Shown here: positions 1-7,277 of the stretch, piece after piece | Layout: every line of letters starts with the position of its first letter | How positions within the stretch are numbered: the first letter of the stretch is position 1 | NCBI GenBank assembly: GCA_937896295.1 | Contig: CALBME010000183.1 | Coordinates: 1-25,293 of the forward strand | DNA: 25,293 bases | Direction of reading: 5' to 3' | From: an uncultured Micavibrio sp. | Lineage (GTDB): Bacteria > Pseudomonadota > Alphaproteobacteria > Micavibrionales > UBA1664 | Notes under the pieces: generated by a model | What the model was told of the DNA's origin: nothing | What the model saw: only the letters and a program-made list of their open reading frames with translations | The model's database searches: none | Position numbers and translations under genes: made by a program

Positions 1-525
1 GCTTTTGGCCTGGCATTCCGAATCCCGGAAGGTGGTGAAGTCATGGAAGCCGATCAGGTGGCGGGCACCTTCCCGCATGGCGTCGATATTGAGGGGGCGG
101 CGATGGTGCCAGAAGCGTCCCAGCTCAATAGCGGGTGGGGCCTGCCGGTTGAGAATGCGATAGGTATAAAGTTTGTTTTTCGCGGCAAAGCGGGCGTGAA
201 AATCGTGATCCACCGCCTCGGTGCGGATCACCGCGACAGGATGGGGCCGGACCAGCGCATTCAGGGCCTTGGCCAGATCGTAAGCACTGACGGGACGGTC
301 GGTCAGGTCGAAATGGCAGACCTGTCCCGTCGCGTGAACGCCGGAGTCGGTGCGGCCGGCGACATGCACCGTGACGCGCTGCTGGCAGAAGGCGTAGATC
401 GCATCCTCGATCACGCCCTGTACGGTGGGGTCGTTGTCTTCCTGCCGCTGCCAGCCGAAAAAGGCACGGCCGTCATATTCAACGGTGCATTTCCATCGTT
501 GCTGAACGGGTTCGTTAGCGGTCAT
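1..525 (-). CDS. truA: tRNA pseudouridine synthase A, C-terminus cut off by the window edge
   Basis: TruA converts uridines 38-40 in the tRNA anticodon stem to pseudouridine in the cytoplasm. About 175 N-terminal residues are visible. The early VEYDGRAFFGWQRQ segment is the family's N-terminal signature, and AGRTDSGVHATGQV carries the catalytic aspartate loop. Later segments (FHARFAAKNKLYTYRI and HHRRPLNIDAMREGA) also fit. The reading frame runs off the left edge, so the 3' end lies outside the window. I chose the ATG at 525; an in-frame ATG at 534 (three codons upstream) is equally possible. Either start lies inside the end of the preceding gene, whose stop is at 515-517, so translation is probably coupled. 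It is the last visible gene of the rmuC-def-fmt-unknown-truA run; def-fmt-truA is a common alphaproteobacterial order. Confidence 0.95.
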   Translation of the reverse strand, partial: MTANEPVQQRWKCTVEYDGRAFFGWQRQEDNDPTVQGVIEDAIYAFCQQRVTVHVAGRTDSGVHATGQVCHFDLTDRPVSAYDLAKALNALVRPHPVAVIRTEAVDHDFHARFAAKNKLYTYRILNRQAPPAIELGRFWHHRRPLNIDAMREGARHLIGFHDFTTFRDSECQAKS

Positions 526-1207
526 CGGAGTCATGCAGGTAGGCGTTCTCGCGCGCGCGGACAAAACCTTCTTTGGCGTAGGGCACGGCCATCCAGCGCT
601 GGAAGGTGGGGTGCGCCAGCATGGCATCGCGGGTCAGTGCTTTTTCGACCTTGGGCGCCATCGCGGGCGACGCGATATTTACCGTGGCGACGGAGCCGTC
701 CATCAGCATGGTCGAAATATTCGTAACCCCGCAGGATACGCACGACACCCACATCAGGTAGCCTTCGCGCGTGGGAAAATACGCGTAATACAGCGGCACC
801 AGATAAGGATGGCTTTGAATTTCGTATTTTTCGTCGATCTTGCGTCCTAGTCCGGCGCTCAGTTCGCGGACCAGGTCTTTGACAGGGAATTCCTGAAAAT
901 ATGTGCCGCCGGGGTTGTTGTCGTCCCGTGCCAGATACTTGGGCGACTGCGGGTCGAAGTATTTTTGCTGGTCGCGCGTGGCGATGCGGACAAGCCCGGG
1001 TTTGTCCTCCGTCAACCGGTCCTGCAGCGGGTAGTGACCGGTTTTGGCGTGATACGCCTCGAACAGGCCGGTCCAGTAAACAAGGTGTTCCAGTCGTGCG
1101 CGGTCCGCATCGGCCTGAAACTGATCGGATTGTTTTTTGAGAATGATGACAGCCCCGATGACGAGGGTCACAACGACCAGAATGGTGATCAGGATTTTCT
1201 TTTTCAT
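515..1207 (-). CDS. Membrane-anchored protein of unknown function, possibly pseudopilin-like
   Basis: A 230-residue protein that I do not recognise. It begins MKKKILITILVVVTLV, a short basic start followed by a hydrophobic segment to about residue 23, which suits an N-terminal anchor with the rest in the periplasm. Residues about 35-60 (ARLEHLVYWTGLFEAYHAKT then GHYP) resemble the helix and Gly-x-Tyr-Pro pattern of type II secretion pseudopilin globular domains, but the typical prepilin cleavage site is not evident. A Cys-Val-Ser-Cys motif lies near residue 155. A longer reading starting upstream at 1258 would overlap the end of fmt. I prefer the ATG at 1207, 13 bases after the fmt stop and preceded by a GGGAAACCGGA purine-rich stretch. 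It sits between fmt and truA, which are usually adjacent or nearly so. Function is unknown. Confidence 0.8.
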   Translation of the reverse strand: MKKKILITILVVVTLVIGAVIILKKQSDQFQADADRARLEHLVYWTGLFEAYHAKTGHYPLQDRLTEDKPGLVRIATRDQQKYFDPQSPKYLARDDNNPGGTYFQEFPVKDLVRELSAGLGRKIDEKYEIQSHPYLVPLYYAYFPTREGYLMWVSCVSCGVTNISTMLMDGSVATVNIASPAMAPKVEKALTRDAMLAHPTFQRWMAVPYAKEGFVRARENAYLHDSDDR

Positions 1208-1220
1208 GATCCGGTTTCCC

Positions 1221-2135
1221 TTATGCCAGCACGTCGCCGATTTTGAACAAATTGCCATTCAGGGCCGATGCGACATCCATCGGTTTTCCGCCATCAGGCT
1301 GAATCTGCAGCAACTGCAACGCGTCAGCGCCGCAGGCCACGATGCCGGCGCGGTTAAGGACGGTGCCGGGCGCGCCCGATCCCGCCGCGGTGCGCGCCTG
1401 AAGAATGCGGATGCGTTTTTTGCCTGCATTCGCAAACGTGCCGGGCCATGGGTTGAGTGCCCGGATCTGCCGGTCGATTTCCGTCGCGCTGCAGGTCCAG
1501 TCGATGCGCCCCATTTTTTTATCAAGCAGGGGCGCATAGGTGCTCAAGGCATCATCCTGTTTTTGGGCAGGGTGCGCAGCGGGGTTTTCAAGATAGGCGA
1601 TCACAAGTTCGGCGCCCATGCGTCCCAGCGCGTCGTGCAGCACGGAAGTGACGGTTTCCGGCGTGATGGGAAGCGCGGCTTTGAGCAGCATTGGGCCGGT
1701 ATCCAGCCCCGCCTCCATCTGCATGATGGTGACGCCGGTTTCGGCGTCGCCCTTCCAGATGGCGTGGTGGATGGGCGAAGCGCCGCGCCAGCGCGGCAAA
1801 AGCGAGGCGTGAATGTTGATGCATCCCATGCGGGGCGCATCCAGCACCGCCTGCGGCAACAGAAGGCCGTAGGCTGCGACGACGGCGATATCTGCGTTCA
1901 GGTCGCTAAACTGTTTTTGCGCGTCTTCGTTTTTCAGCGTGCGCGGCGTGTAGACCGGAATGCCATGCCGGTCGGCGCATTCATGGACAGCGGATTTCTG
2001 CATCAGCATGCCGCGGCCGGCGGGGCGGGGCGGCTGGCTGTAGACAGCGATGACGTCGTGCCGTTCGATCAGGGCTTCGAGCGCGGGGACGGCAAAGGCC
2101 GGCGTGCCCATGAAAATGACACGCAGACGGCTCAC
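1221..2135 (-). CDS. fmt: Methionyl-tRNA formyltransferase
   Basis: Fmt formylates the amino group of methionyl-initiator tRNA using 10-formyltetrahydrofolate, which commits the tRNA to initiation. The 304-residue length is normal. The N-terminal half is the formyltransferase domain: FMGTPAFAVPAL near residues 8-19, and INIHASLLPRWRGASPI at about 106-122, which carries the catalytic Asn107 and His109. Asp145 is in GLDTGP. These match the Asn/His/Asp triad of the E. coli enzyme. The C-terminal domain (from about residue 205, with LNPWPGTF) binds tRNA. The start codon is GTG at 2135, overlapping the def stop by four bases (GTGA), a classic translational coupling. Def removes the formyl group that Fmt adds, so the pair is functionally matched. 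Confidence 0.98.
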   Translation of the reverse strand: MSRLRVIFMGTPAFAVPALEALIERHDVIAVYSQPPRPAGRGMLMQKSAVHECADRHGIPVYTPRTLKNEDAQKQFSDLNADIAVVAAYGLLLPQAVLDAPRMGCINIHASLLPRWRGASPIHHAIWKGDAETGVTIMQMEAGLDTGPMLLKAALPITPETVTSVLHDALGRMGAELVIAYLENPAAHPAQKQDDALSTYAPLLDKKMGRIDWTCSATEIDRQIRALNPWPGTFANAGKKRIRILQARTAAGSGAPGTVLNRAGIVACGADALQLLQIQPDGGKPMDVASALNGNLFKIGDVLA

Positions 2136-2659
2136 AGGTAATTTCCGTTCTTGATGTCCTTTTCCACGCGCTCAAGGATCAGTTCGCGTTTCAGGCGGGA
2201 GAGATAGTCGATGAAAAGCTTGCCATCCAGATGGTCGATTTCATGCTGGACGCAGGTCGATGCAAGGTTGGAGAGTTCTTTTTCCTGCCATTCGCCCTTG
2301 CGGTCGAGAAAGCGGACGCGCACCGATTTGGGGCGTTCGACATCGGCGTACTGGCCGGGAATGGACAGGCAGCCTTCCTTGCACTTCCACAACTCTTCCG
2401 ATTTCCAGACAATCTCGGGATTGATCATGGGAATGGGGTTCGGGTCGGTGCCGTCCCGCTTGGACGTGTCGATCACGATAATGCGGTTGAGCATATTCAC
2501 CTGGTTCGCGGCCAGCCCCACGCCTTCATAGGCGTACATGGTTTCGATCATGCGGTCGATCTGCCGGGTCACCGCATCGTCGATACGGTTCACGGGCTGC
2601 GCCACCTGGCGCAGAACGGGGTCGGGAACAAGGATGACTTTGTAGGCTTCCATGGGCAC
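2132..2659 (-). CDS. def: Peptide deformylase
   Basis: Def removes the N-formyl group from nascent proteins at the ribosome exit, using a ferrous or similar metal ion. All three family motifs are present: GVGLAANQ (46-53), EGCLSIPG (95-102) and QHEIDHLDG (138-146). Metal ligands are Cys97, His139 and His143, and Glu140 is the catalytic acid. The 175-residue length is normal. The start is ambiguous. A GTG at 2659 has an AAGG ribosome binding site at ordinary spacing (about 8 bases), while an ATG two codons later at 2653 is a stronger codon but too far from that site. The stop overlaps the fmt GTG. The gene follows rmuC by about ten bases, so rmuC-def-fmt are probably cotranscribed. Confidence 0.98.
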   Translation of the reverse strand: MPMEAYKVILVPDPVLRQVAQPVNRIDDAVTRQIDRMIETMYAYEGVGLAANQVNMLNRIIVIDTSKRDGTDPNPIPMINPEIVWKSEELWKCKEGCLSIPGQYADVERPKSVRVRFLDRKGEWQEKELSNLASTCVQHEIDHLDGKLFIDYLSRLKRELILERVEKDIKNGNYL

Positions 2660-2669
2660 TTACATAGCC

Positions 2670-3764
2670 TTAAGCGGCCTTGCCGCCAAGGTTTTCGTCG
2701 TTGTCTTCGGGGGCTGCCGCCACGCCTTCCAGCCGCGGGGGCAGCTGCAGGGCCTGATTGCCCGGAATCGACTGCAGATCCTCAAACCGGCGGGCGGCGG
2801 GCAGGACCATGCGGCCCATGGACCCCAGCGCCTCGTGATAACGGTTGTTGATGGTCTGAAGCGATTTGCCGATATTCTGGAAGTGTTCGAAAAACTTGGT
2901 CAGGCGTTTGTGCAGGTCGGCACCCAGTACGCGGATTTCCTCGGCATTCCTGTTCAGGGAGCGTTCACGCCCCAGCGTGTGGATCATGCGCAGCAGTCCG
3001 AACAGCAGCATCGGGCTTGAGAGCACGATATTGTGACGCGCCGCAAATTCGATCAGGTCGCGGTCGGCATCCACCGCCAGTGCGTACAGCCCGTCACCGG
3101 GCAGGAACAGCACGGTGAAATCGACACTGCCCGCGATGTCTTTATACCCCTTGGACGACAGCGCCTTGATGTGTTCGCGGACCTGATGCGCAAGTTTGAT
3201 GGCGGCTTCGCGCTGGGCCTCGGGCTGTTCCAGCTGGTCGAGGATTTCGATCAGCGGCGCCTTGGCGTCGATCACGACGCGCAACGAGCCCTCAAGTTCG
3301 ATAATGAAATCAGGCCGGATATTGGCCGATGCCGCCTGTACGCGGTAATGAATGTCACGCACGAGACCTGCATGTTCGAACAGGCGTTCGAGCAGGATTT
3401 CGGCGGAGCGGCCGCGTTCGCGCGGGTTGTTCAGGGCGCCGGCAATACGCGCGGTTTCGCGCTGCAGGCCCGCAATCTGTTCGGCCAGTGATTTGTCGGT
3501 TCCGGAAATCTGCGCAATAGCCGTGTTCAGCGCCTGAAGCTTGGCGTCCACCGGTTTGATCATTTCATCGATTGCGGTCGTGCGCTTGTCGAGGTCGCCC
3601 TGCGATTGCTCCTGCAGGGTTTTAAAGCGCGTTTCCGCCAGATTCAGGAACATCTGCGAATTTTCGTTCAGCGCCTTTGCCGACATGCCGCGCCCGAACC
3701 ATGCCATGGCGTAACCGACGGCCAGACCGATGATAAGCGTAATGACGGGCAGGATCGTGTTCAT
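2670..3764 (-). CDS. rmuC: RmuC family protein (DNA recombination limiting protein)
   Basis: RmuC-family proteins limit recombination at short inverted repeats in E. coli and are predicted nucleases of the PD-(D/E)xK type. This 364-residue protein has the usual plan. A hydrophobic anchor (residues about 4-23) is followed by a charged, probably coiled-coil stretch (about 30-110). The conserved nuclease-like core has RPDFIIEL (150-157) and VVIDAKAPL (163-171), with Asp152, Asp166 and Lys168 as the likely active-site residues. RGRSAEILLERLFE near 117-130 is another family motif. The start ATG at 3764 has an AGGG purine stretch just upstream. It is preceded by engB (33-base gap) and followed closely by def. 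The alanine- and proline-rich C-terminus shows no known feature. Confidence 0.92.
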   Translation of the reverse strand: MNTILPVITLIIGLAVGYAMAWFGRGMSAKALNENSQMFLNLAETRFKTLQEQSQGDLDKRTTAIDEMIKPVDAKLQALNTAIAQISGTDKSLAEQIAGLQRETARIAGALNNPRERGRSAEILLERLFEHAGLVRDIHYRVQAASANIRPDFIIELEGSLRVVIDAKAPLIEILDQLEQPEAQREAAIKLAHQVREHIKALSSKGYKDIAGSVDFTVLFLPGDGLYALAVDADRDLIEFAARHNIVLSSPMLLFGLLRMIHTLGRERSLNRNAEEIRVLGADLHKRLTKFFEHFQNIGKSLQTINNRYHEALGSMGRMVLPAARRFEDLQSIPGNQALQLPPRLEGVAAAPEDNDENLGGKAA

Positions 3765-3797
3765 AAACCGACCCTAGCATGGGTTTTGGCGGGTTTG

Positions 3798-4403
3798 CTA
3801 GGCAAGACCAAGGGTCTGGGCGATGGCGGCACGCAGGTCGTCGATGCCGTCACGGCTGTTGGCGCTGGTCAGGATCAGGGACGGGTGGGCGGCCGGGTGC
3901 TTTTTGAGTTCAGGCAGCATCTTGTCCATCATTTCCTGACCCTGGCTGCCCCGCAATTCATCGGCCTTGGTCAGAATGATGCGCGTGGGCACGGCGGCGC
4001 CATCAAGCAGTTTGAGCATTTCATGGTCCGAATCCTTAAAGCCGTGGCGGGAATCGATCAGCACGCAGGCAAGGCGCAGGGTGACCCGCCCGCGCAGGTA
4101 GGATTTCAGAAGGACCTGCCAGTTTTTCTGATCGACCTTGGACGCCTTGGCGAAGCCGTATCCCGGCATATCCACCAGGTTGAAACGGTCGCCAATATTG
4201 AAAAAGTTAAGGGCGCGGGTCTGACCCGGCGTGCCGGAGGTCCGGACCAGGTGCTTGCGGTCCAGCAAGGCATTGATAAGCGATGATTTGCCGACGTTGG
4301 ATCGGCCCGCGAACGCCACTTCGGGCAGGTTGGCGGGCGGCAGGTCGTCGGGCTTTTCCGCCCCCCAGAAAAATTTCGCGTCGGCTTTGTACAAATGGTC
4401 CAT
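3798..4403 (-). CDS. engB: Ribosome biogenesis GTP-binding protein EngB (YsxC/YihA)
   Basis: EngB is an essential small GTPase needed for late assembly of the large ribosomal subunit. The 201-residue length is typical. The GTPase motifs appear in order: G1 GRSNVGKSS (33-41), the G2 region TSGTPGQT (55-62), G3 DMPGYG (78-83), G4 TKAD (145-148) and G5 TSAN (179-182). The N-terminal LPEVAFAGRSN and NFFNIGDRFNLVDMPGYGFA segments are diagnostic of this subfamily rather than of Era or Der. The start ATG at 4403 lies only 22 bases from the start of a divergent gene on the other strand, so the two promoters or leaders must overlap. Other alphaproteobacteria often have engB beside yidC; here it heads the run into rmuC. 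Confidence 0.97.
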   Translation of the reverse strand: MDHLYKADAKFFWGAEKPDDLPPANLPEVAFAGRSNVGKSSLINALLDRKHLVRTSGTPGQTRALNFFNIGDRFNLVDMPGYGFAKASKVDQKNWQVLLKSYLRGRVTLRLACVLIDSRHGFKDSDHEMLKLLDGAAVPTRIILTKADELRGSQGQEMMDKMLPELKKHPAAHPSLILTSANSRDGIDDLRAAIAQTLGLA

Positions 4404-4425
4404 GGCTGTTCTTTAGCATGGTTTC

Positions 4426-5325
4426 ATGGCAGAATCTCCAACCATGGCACCGAAATATAAAGTAAGCGAAGAACAGCTCGAATCCCTGATCCATGGCTAT
4501 TGCCGCGACCTTACGGCGCTGGCGCGGGAAAAGCGGTTCGACAAGATCACCGGCCGGGACAAGGAAATTGAACTTACGACCCTGATCCTTCTGCAGAAAG
4601 GGCGTAAAAACGTCATTCTGCTGGCGCCTGCGGGGGTCGGTAAAACCGCGCTTGTCGTAGGACTTGCCCAACAGGTGGCGGCAGGCACCGTGCCTGAATA
4701 CCTTCAGAATGCGCGCGTGCTGGAAATCGACCTTGCCTCCATGTCGGCGGGCACCAGTTCGATCAGCGAATTTCAGGGCCGGTTCATTCCGCTGGTCAAG
4801 GGCATCGCGGAGCGTTACCACGACCCGTCCCAGCCGAAATACATCCTGTTCATCGACGAAATTCACACCATCATGCCGTCCTGCGACGGTTCGGCCTATG
4901 CCGGCCTTTCAGAAGTGATGAAACCTTACCTGACGGTGGGTGACATCAACATCATCGGCGCGACCACGAAAGACGAATTCCGTATCTACGTCGCCCCCGA
5001 TCCGGCCATGGACCGGCGTTTTCAAAAGGTCGAACTGTCAGTGCCGGACGATGCCGCCACGCTTCATATTCTTGAGGCGATCAAGGGCGGGTATGAAAAG
5101 CATCACGGTATCACCATTCCTACCGATATCTGCAAGCTGATCATCAAGCTGACCAGCGAACACATGCGCAAACGTAACCAGCCCGACAAGTCCATTATCG
5201 TGATGGACGGCGCGTGCGCGAAAGAGGTGCTGGACCATGGCCGCGGTGGAACCTTAAGCAAGGATTCCGTGTACTGGCTGGTCTCGGCCGAGACGGGTAT
5301 TCACAAGGCTGCATTCGATGAGTGA
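4426..5325 (+). CDS. Stand-alone ClpA/ClpB D1-type AAA+ ATPase
   Basis: A 299-residue AAA+ protein that aligns by eye with the first ATPase domain of ClpB/ClpA: GRDKEIE (43-49), Walker A APAGVGKT (67-74), Walker B ILFIDEIH (140-147), sensor-1 GATT (178-181) and arginine finger MDRRFQKV (195-202). It lacks the Clp N-domain repeats, the ClpB middle domain and the second ATPase domain. The substrate-gripping pore loop is also changed: where ClpB has AGAKYRGEF, this protein has AGTSSISEF, so the pore tyrosine is Ser112. That argues against ordinary substrate threading. No clear ribosome binding site precedes either ATG 4426 or the in-frame ATG 4444. Its stop overlaps the next small membrane-protein gene by eight bases. 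ATPase activity is likely; its role is not known and may be tied to the membrane partner. Confidence 0.85.
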   Translation: MAESPTMAPKYKVSEEQLESLIHGYCRDLTALAREKRFDKITGRDKEIELTTLILLQKGRKNVILLAPAGVGKTALVVGLAQQVAAGTVPEYLQNARVLEIDLASMSAGTSSISEFQGRFIPLVKGIAERYHDPSQPKYILFIDEIHTIMPSCDGSAYAGLSEVMKPYLTVGDINIIGATTKDEFRIYVAPDPAMDRRFQKVELSVPDDAATLHILEAIKGGYEKHHGITIPTDICKLIIKLTSEHMRKRNQPDKSIIVMDGACAKEVLDHGRGGTLSKDSVYWLVSAETGIHKAAFDE

Positions 5326-5497
5326 CGAAGACGAATTGGAGTCTTCCCCCCGTCCGATCTTTTCCGCCAAGTGGCTTTATATCTTCGCGGGCCTGATCGC
5401 GCTTCTGACATTTTTTACCGTCGCCCTGTTTTTTGGGTCCATCTTCGTCCAGATACCCAAACTGCGTCCCATGCCTGCGCCGACACTGGTGCAATAA
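5318..5497 (+). CDS. Small single-pass membrane protein coupled to the AAA+ ATPase
   Basis: A 59-residue ORF overlapping the end of the AAA+ gene by eight bases, which suggests coupled translation. The first 13 residues are acidic (MSDEDELESSPRP). A long hydrophobic segment follows (about residues 19-46, KWLYIFAGLIALLTFFTVAL onward), then a short proline-rich tail with Pro-Met-Pro-Ala-Pro. By the positive-inside rule the topology is not obvious, because the N-terminus is acidic apart from Arg12 and Lys18. An intrinsic terminator follows immediately, so this gene ends the two-gene unit. I recognise no family. A partner or anchor for the ATPase is an inference from the overlap alone. Confidence 0.65.
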   Translation: MSDEDELESSPRPIFSAKWLYIFAGLIALLTFFTVALFFGSIFVQIPKLRPMPAPTLVQ

Positions 5498-5529
5498 AAA
5501 ACCCGGCACCAATGGCCGGGTTTCTTTTT
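5496..5529. terminator. Bidirectional intrinsic terminator between convergent genes
   Basis: A perfect hairpin with arms AAACCCGGC (5499-5507) and GCCGGGTTT (5515-5523) and a 7-base loop. On the plus strand it is followed by TTTCTTTTT; on the minus strand it is followed by a T-rich run (TTTTTTATT). It therefore serves both the AAA+/membrane-protein unit on the plus strand and ahcY on the minus strand. This is the clearest terminator in the window. Confidence 0.9.
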
Positions 5530-5534
5530 AAGTG

Positions 5535-6848
5535 TCAGTAGCGGTAGTGATCGGGCTTGTAGGGGCCGCTTTCGGCGATGCCCAGATAATCGGACTGTTT
5601 CTTCGAAAGCTTGGTCAGTTTGACGCCCAGCTTGTCGAGATGCAGGGCCGCGACCTTTTCATCCAGGTGTTTCGGCAGGACATAGACACCCACCGGATAT
5701 TTGCCTGGATTGGTCCAGAGTTCGATCTGCGCGATCGTCTGGTTGGTGAAGCTCGAGGACATCACAAAGCTGGGGTGGCCGGTGGCGCAGCCCAGATTGA
5801 CGAGGCGCCCTTCGGCCAGAACGATCAGGCGCTTGCCGTCGGCGAATTCCACCTCATCGACCTGCGGCTTGACGTTATGCCATTTGAGGTTGCGCAGCGC
5901 GTCGATCTGAATTTCGGAATCAAAGTGACCGATATTGCAGACGATGGCGCGGTCTTTCATCGCGCGCATGTGTTCGATGGTGATGACATCGACGTTGCCG
6001 GTGGCAGTCACGAAAATATCGCCGATCGGGGCGGCGTAATCCATCGTGTTGACCTCGTAACCTTCCATTGCGGCCTGCAATGCGCAGATCGGATCGATTT
6101 CGGTGACGATGACACGCGCACCCTGCGTGCGCAGGGATGCGGCGGAACCCTTGCCGACATCGCCGTAACCGGCAACGACGGCGATTTTACCGGCGACCAT
6201 GACGTCAGTGGCACGTTTGATGCCATCCACCAGGGATTCGCGGCAGCCGTAAAGGTTATCGAATTTCGATTTGGTGACGGAGTCATTGACGTTGATGGCG
6301 GGCACTTTCAGTTTGCCGGCCTTGTGCATTTCATACAGGCGGTGAACGCCGGTCGTGGTTTCTTCCGAGATGCCGCGGACGTCTTTCATCAGTTCAGGAA
6401 ACTTATCATGCATCATGACGGTGAGGTCGCCGCCGTCGTCGAGGATCATGTTCGGCGTCCAGCCATTGGGACCCTTGATGGTCTGTTCGATGCACCATTC
6501 GGCTTCTTCGTTCGTCTGGCCCTTCCAGGCGAAGACGCCGCCATGATCGCGCGCAATCGCTGCGGCGGCCTGATCCTGGGTCGAGAAGATGTTGCAGGAC
6601 GACCAGCGGACTTCCGCGCCCAGTTCGATCAGCGTTTCGATCAGAACGGCGGTTTGGATGGTCATGTGCAGGCAACCGGCGATGCGGGTGCCTTTGAGGG
6701 GCTTCTTAGCCCCGTATTCCGCACGCAGGGCCATCAGGCCCGGCATCTCGGTTTCAGCGATGCGGATTTCCTTGCGGCCCCAGTCGGCCAGCGTGATGTC
6801 TTTGACTTTGTAATCGTTTTCAATGCTTTGCAGCGATGTGGCCGTCAT
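5535..6848 (-). CDS. ahcY: Adenosylhomocysteinase (S-adenosyl-L-homocysteine hydrolase)
   Basis: AhcY splits S-adenosylhomocysteine into adenosine and homocysteine with bound NAD, clearing the inhibitory product of methylation reactions. The 437-residue length is normal (human enzyme 432). Visible features are His61 (GCLHMT), DDGGD at 137-141, Glu163, and the substrate-binding Lys193, Asp197 and Asn198 in SVTKSKFDNLYG. The NAD-binding GYGDVGKG is at 227-234, and the C-terminus ends in the invariant KPDHYRY. The frame stays open upstream to 6956, but that extension has no family similarity; the ATG at 6848 has AAAGGA about 10 bases upstream. It is divergent from a small unknown gene and convergent with the AAA+ unit, so it is probably transcribed alone. 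Confidence 0.98.
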   Translation of the reverse strand: MTATSLQSIENDYKVKDITLADWGRKEIRIAETEMPGLMALRAEYGAKKPLKGTRIAGCLHMTIQTAVLIETLIELGAEVRWSSCNIFSTQDQAAAAIARDHGGVFAWKGQTNEEAEWCIEQTIKGPNGWTPNMILDDGGDLTVMMHDKFPELMKDVRGISEETTTGVHRLYEMHKAGKLKVPAINVNDSVTKSKFDNLYGCRESLVDGIKRATDVMVAGKIAVVAGYGDVGKGSAASLRTQGARVIVTEIDPICALQAAMEGYEVNTMDYAAPIGDIFVTATGNVDVITIEHMRAMKDRAIVCNIGHFDSEIQIDALRNLKWHNVKPQVDEVEFADGKRLIVLAEGRLVNLGCATGHPSFVMSSSFTNQTIAQIELWTNPGKYPVGVYVLPKHLDEKVAALHLDKLGVKLTKLSKKQSDYLGIAESGPYKPDHYRY

Positions 6849-6932
6849 GAACCCATAATCCTTTGTTAATCTTTCGCTGGTAGAAATAGAGAGAATTGGG
6901 GTTAAAAGCAAACGTTTCGGCCATTTTACGAT
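6849..6932. promoter_or_regulatory. Divergent intergenic region between ahcY and an unknown gene
   Basis: These 84 bases must hold the promoters for ahcY (minus) and the 114-residue gene (plus). The stretch is AT-richer than the flanking coding DNA. An AAAGGA ribosome binding site for ahcY is visible near 6859-6864. I could not identify convincing -35 and -10 pairs, nor the conserved core of a SAH or SAM riboswitch. That a promoter region is present follows from the gene arrangement, not from a recognised motif. Confidence 0.4.
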
Positions 6933-7277
6933 ATGTCCTACATCTGTCTTCCGCATGATTTCGACGCCCAGACGGGCGAATGCAAAAGCTTCCAGATCGC
7001 GCTCAGCGATGGGGGCGATCTTACGCCTGTTGGCTATCTGCGGGGCTGTGAGGGCCTGCCCGTCGATCTTGGGCGCCTGTCCGAGAATTTTGCCGCTGTC
7101 TTAAACGGCAATAATCCGCTTTACCGTCTCGGTCCGGATCACCAGATGTTCTACGAACCCTATCCGGGCGGCATGAATTTGCGCTTTCGTAAAAAAGACG
7201 GCGGCGGGATCAGTGAAGTCGGCGTGATGTTCACCCTGTCACCGGGGGCGGAGATGGATTTCGTGCATGAAGCATAA
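6933..7277 (+). CDS. Conserved-looking hypothetical protein, 114 residues
   Basis: I do not recognise this protein. It is acidic to neutral and soluble, with no signal peptide and no membrane segment. It contains several Gly/Asp-rich turns (SDGGDLTPVGYL, KKDGGGISEVGV) and an aromatic stretch (HQMFYEPYPGG), compatible with a small beta-rich domain. It is one of few plus-strand genes and is divergent from ahcY across 84 bases. No obvious Shine-Dalgarno precedes the ATG. It overlaps a possible 42-residue ORF by 11 bases. Frame length and ordinary composition support it being real; no function can be assigned. Confidence 0.6.
   Translation: MSYICLPHDFDAQTGECKSFQIALSDGGDLTPVGYLRGCEGLPVDLGRLSENFAAVLNGNNPLYRLGPDHQMFYEPYPGGMNLRFRKKDGGGISEVGVMFTLSPGAEMDFVHEA

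Noticed and set aside
1137..2141. A 334-residue plus-strand open frame opposite fmt
   Set aside because: fmt on the other strand has complete active-site motifs; the plus-strand frame has no recognisable domain and is the shadow of a GC-rich gene.
5532..6869. A 445-residue plus-strand open frame opposite ahcY
   Set aside because: ahcY is certain from its motifs and C-terminus, and the opposing frame is a compositional shadow, rich in Asp and His as such shadows often are.
6849..6932. SAH or SAM riboswitch upstream of ahcY
   Set aside because: I could not find the conserved core of those riboswitches in this short leader.
6849..6956. N-terminal extension of ahcY by 36 residues
   Set aside because: The family begins at the later ATG, which has its own ribosome binding site; the extension would run through the divergent promoter region and into the opposite gene.
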